Assembly (NCBI RefSeq): GCF_001433995.1 | Contig: NZ_AZCX01000015.1 | Location: 1 to 38,296 of the forward strand | Direction: 5' to 3' | Length of the DNA: 38,296 nt | From: Secundilactobacillus kimchicus JCM 15530 | GTDB lineage: Bacteria > Bacillota > Bacilli > Lactobacillales > Lactobacillaceae | Part shown: piece after piece, positions 22,416 through 30,818 of the stretch | Layout: each line of letters starts with the position of its first letter | How positions within the stretch are numbered: position 1 is the first letter of the stretch | Notes under the pieces: generated by a model | The model's database searches: none | Seen by the model: the letters and a program-made list of their open reading frames with translations, nothing else | Told to the model about the DNA's origin: nothing | Made by a program: the position numbers and the translations under genes

Positions 22416-23576
22416 TTGAAAAAACACAGCAAATGGCTTATTTTAGGCATTGTATTACTAGGTGCCAGCATGCGAATGCCTATCACCATGATTTCACCCT
22501 TATTAGACCAAATTGCTCACGGATTTAACCTGCAATCTGGTGTGTTAGGTGGAATTACAACAATTCCGTTACTCTGTTTTGCCATTGTTTCGCCCCTAGC
22601 ACCACGGCTCGCCGCAAAGTACAGCAATGAAGTCGTGATGTTTGGCGCAATGATCATTTTAGCGATTGCTAACTTTCTTCGCGTCTTCACCCCAAGCGCG
22701 CTCTTTATCGGGACGCTGTTCATTGGCATTGCAATTGCCATGCTAAACGTCCTGCTACCCGCCACGATTGCAGAAAAATATCCGCAACGAATTGGGCCGG
22801 TCACCAGTATTTACACCTTTTCAATGACCCTATTTTCCGCCATTACTGCGGGGCTGAGTGCCCCTGTGGCCGGTAAAATTGGCTGGCCATCCACGCTTCA
22901 AAGTGTGTCCGTCATTGTGGTGATTGGCCTTCTCGTATGGCTACCCAATCTGCGGTACCGAGAAACTGAAACGGTGGAAGAGGCCCAGATGACTCGCTCC
23001 GTATGGCGGGTATCAGGGGCTTGGTTTTTGACCATTTATATGGGGATTCAATCCCTAATTTTCTACACCACGGTGACGTGGTTGCCGACCATCTTAATTA
23101 ATCACGGTCTGACCCCCAATATGGCCAGCTTGATGTTGGGACTATCTCAACTCGCCTCACTGCCAGCCGCTTACTTTGTTCCAATCTGGGCCGCTAAACG
23201 ACCACGTCAGACTGGCTTGATTACGACGATCGCCGTCTTTTACGTCATTAGCTTACTGCTACTCATGTTGCCAACAACCTCGTTAGTGGTGGTCGTCGCC
23301 GTGGCACTGCTGCTTGGGATTACAGGTAATGCCACATTTACGTTGGCTATTGCGATGTTTAGTCTCAAAACATCCACCCCACGTGAAACGGCTGCGATTT
23401 CTGGAATGGCCCAATCAGGGGGCTATTTGTTGGCTGCCGTAGGCCCACTTGGCTTTGGTCTCATTCACGACCTCACCCACAGTTGGGTCATCCCACTATT
23501 GGTTTTAATTATTTTACTTGGCATTATGGCCGTTGCCGGACTGGCCGTCGACCGTAAGAAAACCGTTTTCGATTAA
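22416..23576 (+). CDS. MFS transporter, CynX/NimT-like
   Basis: A protein of 386 aa (400 if begun at the ATG at 22374) with twelve membrane helices, of the CynX/NimT-like MFS group. The N-terminal LILGIVLLGASMRMPITMISPLL (about residues 6-28) is typical of that group. VAGKIGWP and ISGMAQSGGYLLAAVGPLGFGLIHDLT near the C terminus also fit. The TTG start at 22416 is preferred because AAAGGA stands ten bases upstream, while the ATG at 22374 has no ribosome binding site. Homologues move cyanate, 2-nitroimidazole or are uncharacterised; the substrate here is unknown. Confidence 0.85.
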   Translation: MKKHSKWLILGIVLLGASMRMPITMISPLLDQIAHGFNLQSGVLGGITTIPLLCFAIVSPLAPRLAAKYSNEVVMFGAMIILAIANFLRVFTPSALFIGTLFIGIAIAMLNVLLPATIAEKYPQRIGPVTSIYTFSMTLFSAITAGLSAPVAGKIGWPSTLQSVSVIVVIGLLVWLPNLRYRETETVEEAQMTRSVWRVSGAWFLTIYMGIQSLIFYTTVTWLPTILINHGLTPNMASLMLGLSQLASLPAAYFVPIWAAKRPRQTGLITTIAVFYVISLLLLMLPTTSLVVVVAVALLLGITGNATFTLAIAMFSLKTSTPRETAAISGMAQSGGYLLAAVGPLGFGLIHDLTHSWVIPLLVLIILLGIMAVAGLAVDRKKTVFD

Positions 23577-23599
23577 TTTTCTTTCAAAAACGTTTTATT

Positions 23600-23620
23600 T
23601 TATGAAAGCAGTTTTCATAA
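23600..23620. promoter_or_regulatory. perfect 8-bp dyad upstream of zwf
   Basis: TTATGAAA-GCAGT-TTTCATAA, about 86 bp upstream of the zwf -10 box and 24 bp after the MFS gene. There is no T tract, so a protein-binding site is likelier than a terminator. Confidence 0.35.
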
Positions 23621-23705
23621 GCGTTTATCAACCTATTTTTAGGTTACCTTAACAAATGACCCGACAAATTTTCGTATACCCCCTTTTTTTAGTGGGGATT
23701 TGTTA

Positions 23706-23711
23706 TATAAT
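23706..23711 (+). promoter_or_regulatory. probable -10 box of zwf
   Basis: A perfect TATAAT, about 102 bp before the zwf start codon. The -35 region is T-rich and poor, so the promoter may need an activator. The about 100-nt 5' leader up to the TTG start shows no riboswitch I recognise. Confidence 0.45.
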
Positions 23712-23812
23712 GATTTGTGGATAAGTGGTCTAGACGAAGCAACCATTAACTTCGGCGGATCACAAAAGTCGATTTGTTGTGGCGACCTACTACTATTAAG
23801 GAGTGAATCTGA

Positions 23813-25285
23813 TTGGCTACAGAACGAACTTCACTATTTATTTTCTTCGGGGGCACTGGGGATCTCGCTTACCGGAAACTTTACCCATCAATGTTTAACT
23901 TATATAAGCGCGGTACGCTGCGCGAGCACTTCGCGGTTATCGGGACTTCTCGTAACAAAATGACCGATGAAGAATTTCAAGATGCTGTTCGCAAGTCATT
24001 GGGCACAGCTAAGAGCGACAAGGATGCTGAAAAATTCATTTCACACTTTGCCTACGAAGCTCATGACGTTACCGACAAAGCCCACTACAAGGTTTTGAAG
24101 GATCGGGCGGACGAACTCGATAAGAAGTTCAAGCTGGAAGGCAATCGGATTTTCTACCTTTCTCTTTCACCGAACTTCTTCGGGACCGTTGCTGGCTTCT
24201 TGAAGACTGAAGGTTTGACTGATTCACAAGGCTTTAACCGTTTAGTGATCGAAAAGCCATTTGGACGGGACTACGATTCAGCTGCTCAGTTAAATGACGC
24301 GTTAAGCACAGCCTTCAACGAAGACCAAGTTTTCCGAATCGACCATTACTTAGGTAAGGAAATGATTCAAAACATCGAAGCACTCCGCTTCGGTAACACC
24401 ATTGTTGAATCGCTTTGGAACAACCGTTACATTGACAACATTCAGGTAACCCTTTCAGAAAAATTAGGGGTTGAAGAACGGGCCTCCTACTATGATAACT
24501 CGGGTGCTTTGCGAGATATGGTTCAAAACCACATTATGCAAATCGTCAGCTTGTTAGCCATGGAACAACCCGTGGCCTTCACAGATGTTGATATCCGGGC
24601 TGAAAAAGTGAAAGCATTACGGTCATTGCGCGTTTACAACGTTGCAGATGCTTCAACTAACTTTGTTCGCGGCCAATACGGCGCTGGTAACAAGCAACGG
24701 GCTTACCGTGATGAAGACAACGTCCCACACGATTCTAACAACGAAACATTCGTTGCTGGAAAGTTGTTATTTGACAACTACCGTTGGTCAGGCACGCCAT
24801 TCTACATCCGGACGGGTAAGGAATTAGCCGACAAGTTCACTCGCGTGGACGTCGTCTTCAAGAAACCACTCGTTGACATCTTTGCTTTCCCTCAAAACGC
24901 TAACGCGCCATTGGAAGCCAACGTTTTAACGATGTTCATCGAACCAAAGGCCGGGTTCTCACTCCGCCTGAATGCTAAGACCAGTGGTCAAGGGTTCCAG
25001 ACCGCCCCAATCAACATGGACTACTTTGTTGATGCGGCTGGCGAAAAGGCCACTCCAGAACCATACGAACGCTTGATTCACGACGTGATGAAGGGTGACG
25101 GTACCAACTTCTCAAGTTGGCCAGAAGTCTCATACGCATGGAAGTTTGTTGACCAAATCCGCAAAGTTTGGGATCTCCAACAACCAGCGTTCCCGAACTA
25201 CACACCAGGTTCAATGGGACCTGCAGCCGCAGACGAGCTGATTCAACGCGATCACCGCGAATGGGTCTACCGGCTTAATCAATAA
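23813..25285 (+). CDS. zwf: glucose-6-phosphate 1-dehydrogenase
   Basis: A 490-aa G6PD, oxidising glucose 6-phosphate to 6-phosphogluconolactone and giving NADPH (or NADH). The dinucleotide-binding loop is FIFFGGTGDLAYRKLYPSMF (about residues 8-27). FNRLVIEKPFGRD (about 142-154) and the active-site signature FRIDHYLGKEM (about 176-186) contain the catalytic His and Lys. The protein starts at TTG 23813, with AAGGAG nine bases upstream. It is a single gene with its own terminator. With gnd at 30.8 kb it forms the oxidative pentose phosphate branch that heterofermentative lactobacilli use as their main route. Confidence 0.97.
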   Translation: MATERTSLFIFFGGTGDLAYRKLYPSMFNLYKRGTLREHFAVIGTSRNKMTDEEFQDAVRKSLGTAKSDKDAEKFISHFAYEAHDVTDKAHYKVLKDRADELDKKFKLEGNRIFYLSLSPNFFGTVAGFLKTEGLTDSQGFNRLVIEKPFGRDYDSAAQLNDALSTAFNEDQVFRIDHYLGKEMIQNIEALRFGNTIVESLWNNRYIDNIQVTLSEKLGVEERASYYDNSGALRDMVQNHIMQIVSLLAMEQPVAFTDVDIRAEKVKALRSLRVYNVADASTNFVRGQYGAGNKQRAYRDEDNVPHDSNNETFVAGKLLFDNYRWSGTPFYIRTGKELADKFTRVDVVFKKPLVDIFAFPQNANAPLEANVLTMFIEPKAGFSLRLNAKTSGQGFQTAPINMDYFVDAAGEKATPEPYERLIHDVMKGDGTNFSSWPEVSYAWKFVDQIRKVWDLQQPAFPNYTPGSMGPAAADELIQRDHREWVYRLNQ

Positions 25286-25302
25286 TTCAACAATCGTTAA
25301 AT

Positions 25303-25338
25303 AAAAGCATTCCAGACCACGTGGTCCGGAATGCTTTT
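25303..25338. terminator. bidirectional intrinsic terminator
   Basis: AAAAGCATTCC with GGAATGCTTTT, and GACCAC with GTGGTC inside, between the convergent zwf and the iron-binding lipoprotein gene; six T follow on the plus strand. Confidence 0.85.
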
Positions 25339-25385
25339 TTGGGTCTGTCTGAGTTAAATGACAATAACCGGATACAACCGCTGCC

Positions 25386-26339
25386 CTACTTCGCCTTAAT
25401 CATTGCATCCACAATTAGCTTCATCTGACCATAGACTGCATCCGGATCAAAGTAGTACATCTTATTAAACGGCAGTTGAACGACATGGTTGGCCTTCACT
25501 GCCGCCAGTTTTCGCCAATACGGGTCCCGCTTTAAATCAGATAGTGCTGACTTATCTTGAGAGGTGCCAGTTGTTTGTGAAAAGAATAGCCAATCCGCCG
25601 CGTATTTGTTGACGGATTCGAGAGAAATTTGCTTATACCCCGCGCCTTGATCAAGCGTCTCGAAGGCTGCCGGGAGACTGAAACCTAATCCCGTGGTCAG
25701 CGCCTGACCGCCGCGACCCCATTTTGCGCCGTCAACGAACAGCTTGCCATTTTGCAGATCAAATAGCCCAACACTAGTTTTCTTGGGGTCGATACCAGCC
25801 TTAGTCAGACGCGATGCTTGTGTCTTAGCCTGCTGATCAAAGCGTTTAATCCAATCCGTTGCTTGCGCTTTGCGGTTGATTAAATTGCCAAACTTCGTGG
25901 CGGTCTGTTTAATATCGCCTGTGGAACCATACGCAACATAGACCACTGGGGCGATCTTCTTGAGCGCCTTCACGTCAGCCTCGTTGCTGGTAACAATCAG
26001 ATCCGGTTTTAATTTCAAAACCGCTTCCTGCTTCAAAGTTAGGCCCAGATCCTTAATCCCAGCCCTCGTCTTTTTTGACAGATAGGGACTCTGTAAATCC
26101 GTCGATGTTGCCCCAACGACATGCCCACCAAGTGAAAGAACATCACCGGTATACACGTTAGTAACGATCCGCTTTGGATGAACGGGAACCTTCACACTGC
26201 CACCACTGGTCGTCACCGTTCGCGTCGCCGTTGTCGAAGTTGTCTTGGCACTATGACTGCCACACGCTGCAAGGGTAACCGTTAAAACCGCCATCCCTGC
26301 CAACATCAGCAGCCGTTTCATAGTCTTTGTTCGTTTCAT
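25386..26339 (-). CDS. iron/siderophore ABC transporter substrate-binding lipoprotein
   Basis: A 317-aa lipoprotein of the FhuD/FecB (TroA-like) class III binding-protein family. The signal peptide carries lipobox LAAC with Cys at about residue 26. Then come VPVHPKRIVTNVYTGDVLSLGGHVVGAT (family N-lobe start), LKLKPDLIVTSN, a long connecting helix, and YWRKLAAVKANHVVQLP with YYFDPDAVYGQMKLIVDAMI at the C terminus. The start at 26339 is chosen because GGGGG lies upstream; it overlaps the permease stop codon by one base. It is last in an ATPase-permease-permease-binding protein operon. The ligand (ferric siderophore, haem or cobalamin) cannot be read from sequence; ferric siderophore is the usual case. 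Confidence 0.9.
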   Translation of the reverse strand: MKRTKTMKRLLMLAGMAVLTVTLAACGSHSAKTTSTTATRTVTTSGGSVKVPVHPKRIVTNVYTGDVLSLGGHVVGATSTDLQSPYLSKKTRAGIKDLGLTLKQEAVLKLKPDLIVTSNEADVKALKKIAPVVYVAYGSTGDIKQTATKFGNLINRKAQATDWIKRFDQQAKTQASRLTKAGIDPKKTSVGLFDLQNGKLFVDGAKWGRGGQALTTGLGFSLPAAFETLDQGAGYKQISLESVNKYAADWLFFSQTTGTSQDKSALSDLKRDPYWRKLAAVKANHVVQLPFNKMYYFDPDAVYGQMKLIVDAMIKAK

Positions 26340-27355
26340 TAGTGTGTCCCCCTGTTTAAAGTTGTTCGTTGACTAAATAGTTGAAAAATAAAGTACGGCA
26401 TCGTAATCATCGCGACCACTAGTCCCACCGGCAAACTCATTTTGCCCAACACGTTGGTTGCAATAAATTCGGCGATCACCATAATGAGCATTCCCATGAT
26501 CCAACTAAGCGGCACTAACCAGCGCATCCGCAAACCGACGAATCGCTTCGCAATATTGGGCGCCATTAATCCCACAAAGCTAATAGCACCACCTACTGAA
26601 ACGGCAATGGTTGTCAAGCCAATCGCAAGTGCCATTAATACCCGCTGGGCCATTTTGACGTTCACGCCGATACCTTCCGCCATCCCTGGACCGAGTGTTA
26701 ATCCCGTCAGAAGTGGAATTGTCAGGCCGGTAGCCAATCCCAACCCGACTGCCAACCAAAAGTGCCAGGTCAAAAAAGTCAGATTTGTGTTCCAAAAACT
26801 CCCACTCAGCCAAATTAACGCTTGCGAAAAGTCAAACTGGTTAAGTTGAAGCTCAATTAATAAAATAAATCCGTTCATCACAGCAGTGAGCGCCACTCCG
26901 CCCAGCAAAATCCGAATGGCATTTTGCTGGCGGTTGACCAACATCACCAGCGTACAGCTGACCAGTGCACCGACCAACACGGCAAGCGACAACTGACCAG
27001 AGGTGTAATGGGTGCCAATCATTCCGGCCACTACCATAAGGGTGACAGCCCCCAAACTTGCGCCAGCGTTGATGCCCAAGATGCTGCTATCAGCTAGTGC
27101 GTTTTGCGTCAGCGTCTGCAGCAACAGACCTGCTAGCGCTAACGTACTGCCAGTAATTAAAGCGGCCAATAACCTGGGAAACCGAAGTTGCCAAATCACG
27201 AAATTGGCCTGAAAGTCGCTTGATTGACCAAGAAGAACCCGGATCGTCGTGGCCGGAGATAAGGATATATCACCGACAGACAAAACGGCGATCATCGCCG
27301 CTACTAGCAACCCCGCAACCCCAATTAATTCAAACCAATGCCAATGTCGTGTCAT
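26339..27355 (-). CDS. FecCD-type ABC transporter permease
   Basis: A 338-aa permease of the BtuC/FecCD family with nine or ten membrane helices. Signatures include WQLRFPRLLAALITGSTLALAGLLLQTLTQNALADSSILGINAGASLGAV (parts RFPRLLAALI and LADSSILGINAGAS), LLGGVALTAVMNG and, at the ATPase-contacting end, SFVGLMAPNIAKRFVG. The ATG overlaps the stop codon of the other permease by four bases. It forms a heterodimer with that permease. Confidence 0.92.
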   Translation of the reverse strand: MTRHWHWFELIGVAGLLVAAMIAVLSVGDISLSPATTIRVLLGQSSDFQANFVIWQLRFPRLLAALITGSTLALAGLLLQTLTQNALADSSILGINAGASLGAVTLMVVAGMIGTHYTSGQLSLAVLVGALVSCTLVMLVNRQQNAIRILLGGVALTAVMNGFILLIELQLNQFDFSQALIWLSGSFWNTNLTFLTWHFWLAVGLGLATGLTIPLLTGLTLGPGMAEGIGVNVKMAQRVLMALAIGLTTIAVSVGGAISFVGLMAPNIAKRFVGLRMRWLVPLSWIMGMLIMVIAEFIATNVLGKMSLPVGLVVAMITMPYFIFQLFSQRTTLNRGTH

Positions 27356-28323
27356 AATCGGATCACCTTCTGTCCGAAGGCGACGAGTCCAAAGAGCGCA
27401 ATGCCACCGATAATCGCACTAAGAGCAGCAAGGGGCAACTCGGTCCCGGCAACGAAACCTTTAACGCAAAAATCAGCCAGCGTCATAAACCCGGCCCCTG
27501 TCAGTAGCGTCGGGCCAAGATTTTGTTTGAATGATCCCGGAATAATGGCGTTCACCAGTTGGGGTACACCCAGACCAACAAACCCAATGTTCCCCGCCAC
27601 AGCAACGCTACTTGCCGCCGCAACCATAATCACGATGGTGGTTAACCCCCACAAAACCGGCAGTGAAGCACCCAGGCCCTTAAACGTTTCATGGTCAAGA
27701 GCCATCAGCGTGAACGAGGCCCGATTCAACCACGTTAGCCCAACCACAATGACCGTGGCAACCGCCAACAGACTCACTTGACCATAATCAACACCCGAAA
27801 ACCCGCCAATCAAAAGGTTTCGAAACGCTTGAGTGGTATTAGTCACGACGCTAATGGCATATGTAAGACAACTAATAAATCCTGAAAAAACCGTGCCACC
27901 CAGCAACAGCCGTAAGGGATCCACACCCGTCCCGGCAACCGCCAGGAGGAGAACGATCACGTAGGCTAAACCAGCACCAATAAGCGCCAATAAGGCAGCG
28001 TGGCCGACGGTGAGTGCGACCCCACTCACACCACCAATCACGAGTGCCAGCGTCGCTCCGGCATTAATACCTAGGATGGACGGGTCCGCAATCGGATTAT
28101 GGGAAACCGTCTGTAACAGCAAGCCACCAACGGCCAACAATGCACCCACCATCAGCGCACATAGCGTTCTTGGGAATCGCATTCCCAGTAAGACAGCTTG
28201 ACTCGTTCCCGGTGAGATAACGCTCAGTGGCGAGAACCAGTGAGCCCCACCAAATAGATCCAAGCCAATCGCAACTAATAAAAGCCCGGTCACCAACAGG
28301 TTGAACCGCCCCCGCCGCGTCAT
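27352..28323 (-). CDS. FecCD-type ABC transporter permease
   Basis: A 323-aa permease, second member of the pair. MRFPRTLCALMVGALLAVGG, ADPSILGINAGATLALV and GNIGFVGLGVPQLVNAIIPG are the family landmarks. The start MTRRGRF at 28323 overlaps the ATPase stop codon by four bases; a longer reading frame would extend into the ATPase gene without need. The overlapping starts and stops of all four genes show one translationally coupled operon. Confidence 0.92.
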   Translation of the reverse strand: MTRRGRFNLLVTGLLLVAIGLDLFGGAHWFSPLSVISPGTSQAVLLGMRFPRTLCALMVGALLAVGGLLLQTVSHNPIADPSILGINAGATLALVIGGVSGVALTVGHAALLALIGAGLAYVIVLLLAVAGTGVDPLRLLLGGTVFSGFISCLTYAISVVTNTTQAFRNLLIGGFSGVDYGQVSLLAVATVIVVGLTWLNRASFTLMALDHETFKGLGASLPVLWGLTTIVIMVAAASSVAVAGNIGFVGLGVPQLVNAIIPGSFKQNLGPTLLTGAGFMTLADFCVKGFVAGTELPLAALSAIIGGIALFGLVAFGQKVIRL

Positions 28324-29120
28324 TGGGCCACCGCAGCCATTGGCTGACAATTTGTCAGTTGGGGCCGTTGCGTGTTGGCGTTGAGTTCGATATCGGCCGA
28401 GACGTGAAAAGCAGTGGCCAATAACTCGTGCGTCAGCACCGCTTTGGGGGTTCCCACTGCGTTAACTCGTCCCTGAGTCATGCAAACCAACTGATCACAG
28501 TACGTTGCGGCTTGATTCAAATCGTGTAACACCACAATAATGGTTTTTTTGTGGACTTGGTTCAACTGACGAAGTAAGGCCAAGGTCTCTAGCTGATTGG
28601 GGAGATCAAGGTAGGTGGTGGGTTCGTCGAGCATCATTATGGGGCTATTTTGCGCCAGCGTCATGGCGATAAAGGCCCGCTGTCGTTGGCCCCCAGATAA
28701 CTCACTGACCAAGGTGTCTTTGAATGCCGTCAGATGAACCGTTGAAATTGCTTCCGTTACCGAGATCTGATCCCGCCGTCTTAACCAGCCGAGCCCCTTA
28801 CTGTGACAGTAGCGACCATAGCTAACAAGTTCGGCGACTGTAATTCCTTCAGGCGCAACGGGATGTTGCGTAAGACACGCAATTTCAGCTGCGCGTTGCT
28901 TGTGATTAAACGTTGACAGCGGTCGATCTTTTAACAATACCCGACCCGCTAACGGGGCTCGAAACCCGTTCATCACGTTTAATAACGTCGATTTACCGCT
29001 CCCGTTAGGACCAATTAACCCGGTGATGACCCCCGCTTCGATCGTTAACGTTTGATCATTAATAATGGTAGTTCGACCATATCCCGCCGATAAATGTTGC
29101 ACAGCCATAATCGTGCTCAT
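28320..29120 (-). CDS. iron/siderophore ABC transporter ATP-binding protein
   Basis: A 266-aa ABC ATPase of the FecE/FhuC type. Walker A is GPNGSGKST (about residues 36-44), Q-loop ACLTQHP, signature LSGGQRQR (about 136-143), Walker B MMLDEPTTYLD (about 157-167), H-loop VLHDLNQA. The start at 29120 has AGGAGG directly upstream, the strongest in this area. It is the first gene of the importer operon, which is divergent in orientation only to the flanking zwf. Confidence 0.93.
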   Translation of the reverse strand: MSTIMAVQHLSAGYGRTTIINDQTLTIEAGVITGLIGPNGSGKSTLLNVMNGFRAPLAGRVLLKDRPLSTFNHKQRAAEIACLTQHPVAPEGITVAELVSYGRYCHSKGLGWLRRRDQISVTEAISTVHLTAFKDTLVSELSGGQRQRAFIAMTLAQNSPIMMLDEPTTYLDLPNQLETLALLRQLNQVHKKTIIVVLHDLNQAATYCDQLVCMTQGRVNAVGTPKAVLTHELLATAFHVSADIELNANTQRPQLTNCQPMAAVAQ

Positions 29121-29190
29121 CCGACTTCCTCCTTCCATGAATCAATTCTTGTTCAATAGTATAGCGCAAAAAATGAAAGGATAGTGAGGA

Positions 29191-29246
29191 AATTATGCCT
29201 TTATACGGTAAATCAGGGTATCACCTTATACACTAATGGCATAATT
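29191..29246 (-). terminator. weak terminator-like stem after ilvA
   Basis: AATTATGCC and GGCATAATT form a perfect 9-bp outer stem around a 38-base loop, between ilvA and the importer operon. The T run after it is short, so terminator function is uncertain. Confidence 0.4.
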
Positions 29247-29260
29247 TTGAACGATTCTAA

Positions 29261-30295
29261 TCATTTCTCTGATGATAATGAGTCATCCAGCGTCACGATG
29301 CTTGCTAACCGGGCCAAGTCCACGTTACCACCCGAAACAAGCGCTACCACTTTTTTATTTTTCAACCAGAAATCATCAATTTTATGCGCTTCAAGGGCAG
29401 CGGTGGGCAGTGCGCCCGCACCCTCCGTAACAATCTTCGTACGCTTCAACAAATCCTTCATGGCGTGGGCAATCTCACGTTCAGTGACCAAAACGACTTC
29501 GTCCACCAACCGACGACAGATTTCAAAGGTCATGTCACCAGGAGTGGCCACATCCGTGCCGTCCGCCAGGGTAAAGTCAGCATGCTGGGTGACAATATGA
29601 TCAGCCATGATTGACGCGGCCATACCATGAACGTTTTGAGACTGCACGCCCACCACGTGGATGCTCGGGTTATAGGACTTTAACGCCGTGGCGACACCAG
29701 AAATCAGACCCCCGCCACCAATTGGGACAATGACTGTGTCAACATCCCACATATCCTCTAAAATTTCGAGGCCAATTGTGCCTTGTCCTGCAATGACGTC
29801 CCGGTCATTAAAGGGTTCAATGACGGTTTTCCCGTCCTGTGCAGCGCACTCAAGCATCCAAGCATGAGCCGCATCAAAAGCGGCGCCGTGAATCACAACT
29901 TGAGCCCCATAGCTCGCGGTAGCCACCCGCTTTAGCTCTGGCGTTTCTTCAGGCATAACCACCGATGTCTCAATTCCAAGTAACTGACCAGTCAGGGCCA
30001 CTCCCTGGGCGTGATTACCCGCCGATGCAGCGATGACGCCACGCTGTTTTTCACTAATTGTCAGGTGGTTGAGCTTGTTATTGGCCCCACGGAATTTAAA
30101 AGAACCGGTCAGTTGCGTATTTTCTAATTTAAGGAACACGTCACCACCCGTCACGTTTCGGCTCAAAAACATCGACTGAATCAGTGGCGTCTTACGCGCA
30201 GTCGAGCGCAGGATCGTACGGGCCTCTTGGATATCATACATGTTGACTAAATTATAAGTTGCAGCGACGACACCATTAACGTTGGTATTGATCAT
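29261..30295 (-). CDS. ilvA: threonine ammonia-lyase (threonine dehydratase)
   Basis: A 344-aa PLP enzyme converting threonine to 2-oxobutyrate and ammonia. The PLP lysine lies in the family motif TGSFKFRGANNKL (about residues 64-76). ASAGNHAQGVALTG and PIGGGGLISGVATALK (the glycine-rich PLP phosphate loop) follow. The enzyme has the short catabolic-like length without the C-terminal regulatory ACT domains of biosynthetic IlvA. The ATG at 30295 has AAGGAG eight bases upstream. A T-box leader controls it, so it is tied to amino acid starvation, most simply isoleucine supply. Serine dehydratase activity is a possible alternative. Confidence 0.92.
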   Translation of the reverse strand: MINTNVNGVVAATYNLVNMYDIQEARTILRSTARKTPLIQSMFLSRNVTGGDVFLKLENTQLTGSFKFRGANNKLNHLTISEKQRGVIAASAGNHAQGVALTGQLLGIETSVVMPEETPELKRVATASYGAQVVIHGAAFDAAHAWMLECAAQDGKTVIEPFNDRDVIAGQGTIGLEILEDMWDVDTVIVPIGGGGLISGVATALKSYNPSIHVVGVQSQNVHGMAASIMADHIVTQHADFTLADGTDVATPGDMTFEICRRLVDEVVLVTEREIAHAMKDLLKRTKIVTEGAGALPTAALEAHKIDDFWLKNKKVVALVSGGNVDLARLASIVTLDDSLSSEK

Positions 30296-30333
30296 GACAG
30301 TCACTCCTTCAAATAAAGATTCATTTTAGACCA

Positions 30334-30595
30334 TAAAAAAACGCCCACAAACTCCAATGAGTTCATAGGGCGTTTCCGCGGTACCACCTATTGCTTGCTT
30401 TTAATAAAGCCTCAAGTCTACGTCACTTTTTCATGAGATAAACCGGCGCAATAATGGGCGCACCCATTGGAAACTATGACCGTTTCCACCACTCCAAGAC
30501 GATATTCGAGTATGACGCCACCCCACCCTTTCACCAGCCGGTGGTCGCTTTTTGATGGCGTCAGAATCTACTGTTCTTTTCAACGTGTTGAGATT
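30334..30595 (-). promoter_or_regulatory. T-box leader of ilvA (probably isoleucine)
   Basis: On the minus strand the T-box core AGGTGGTACCGCG lies at 30377-30389, followed by a terminator (arms ACGCCC 30341-30346 and GGGCGT 30368-30373) and seven T. Stem I is visible: TGACGCC pairs with GGCGTCA, with the specifier loop beyond it. The loop reads CGAATATCG; the triplet ATC (30501-30503 on the plus strand as GAT), followed by a purine, is the best specifier, i.e. isoleucine. The core and terminator are certain; the specifier assignment is inference. Confidence 0.92.
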
Positions 30596-30623
30596 AAAGT
30601 TTTATTTGTTTTATTATCAAAAA

Positions 30624-30652
30624 ACAATAATACTTTTGTCTTATAAAGTCAA
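30624..30652 (-). promoter_or_regulatory. promoter of the ilvA T-box transcript
   Basis: TTGACT (30647-30652), 17-bp spacer, TATTGT (30624-30629) on the minus strand, just upstream of the T-box. Confidence 0.65.
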
Positions 30653-30744
30653 TTTCTTTTTAACACCTGCGAATAGGCTGAATGATGGTTTGTGAAACAC
30701 TCGCTATGGAGTGGAACAAATTTCCAAAACTCAGGTCTTTCGAC

Positions 30745-30763
30745 TTCACAAACTTATTGTGAA
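30745..30763. promoter_or_regulatory. dyad in the gnd upstream region
   Basis: TTCACAA-ACTTA-TTGTGAA, perfect 7-bp arms, 56 bp before the gnd start; a further TTGTGAAA occurs around 30690. TACACT about five bases beyond the dyad (in TGTTACACT) may be the -10 box, putting the dyad over the -35. Binding protein unknown. Confidence 0.4.
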
Positions 30764-30818
30764 ATGTTACACTTAGCGTGTGTTTTGAAATCACTTTTTA
30801 AATAAAGGAAGGTTTGTA

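Noticed and set aside
26442-28201. Long plus-strand frames opposite the permease genes
   Set aside because: Mirror frames of the high-GC permease coding sequence; no signals and antisense to well-supported genes.
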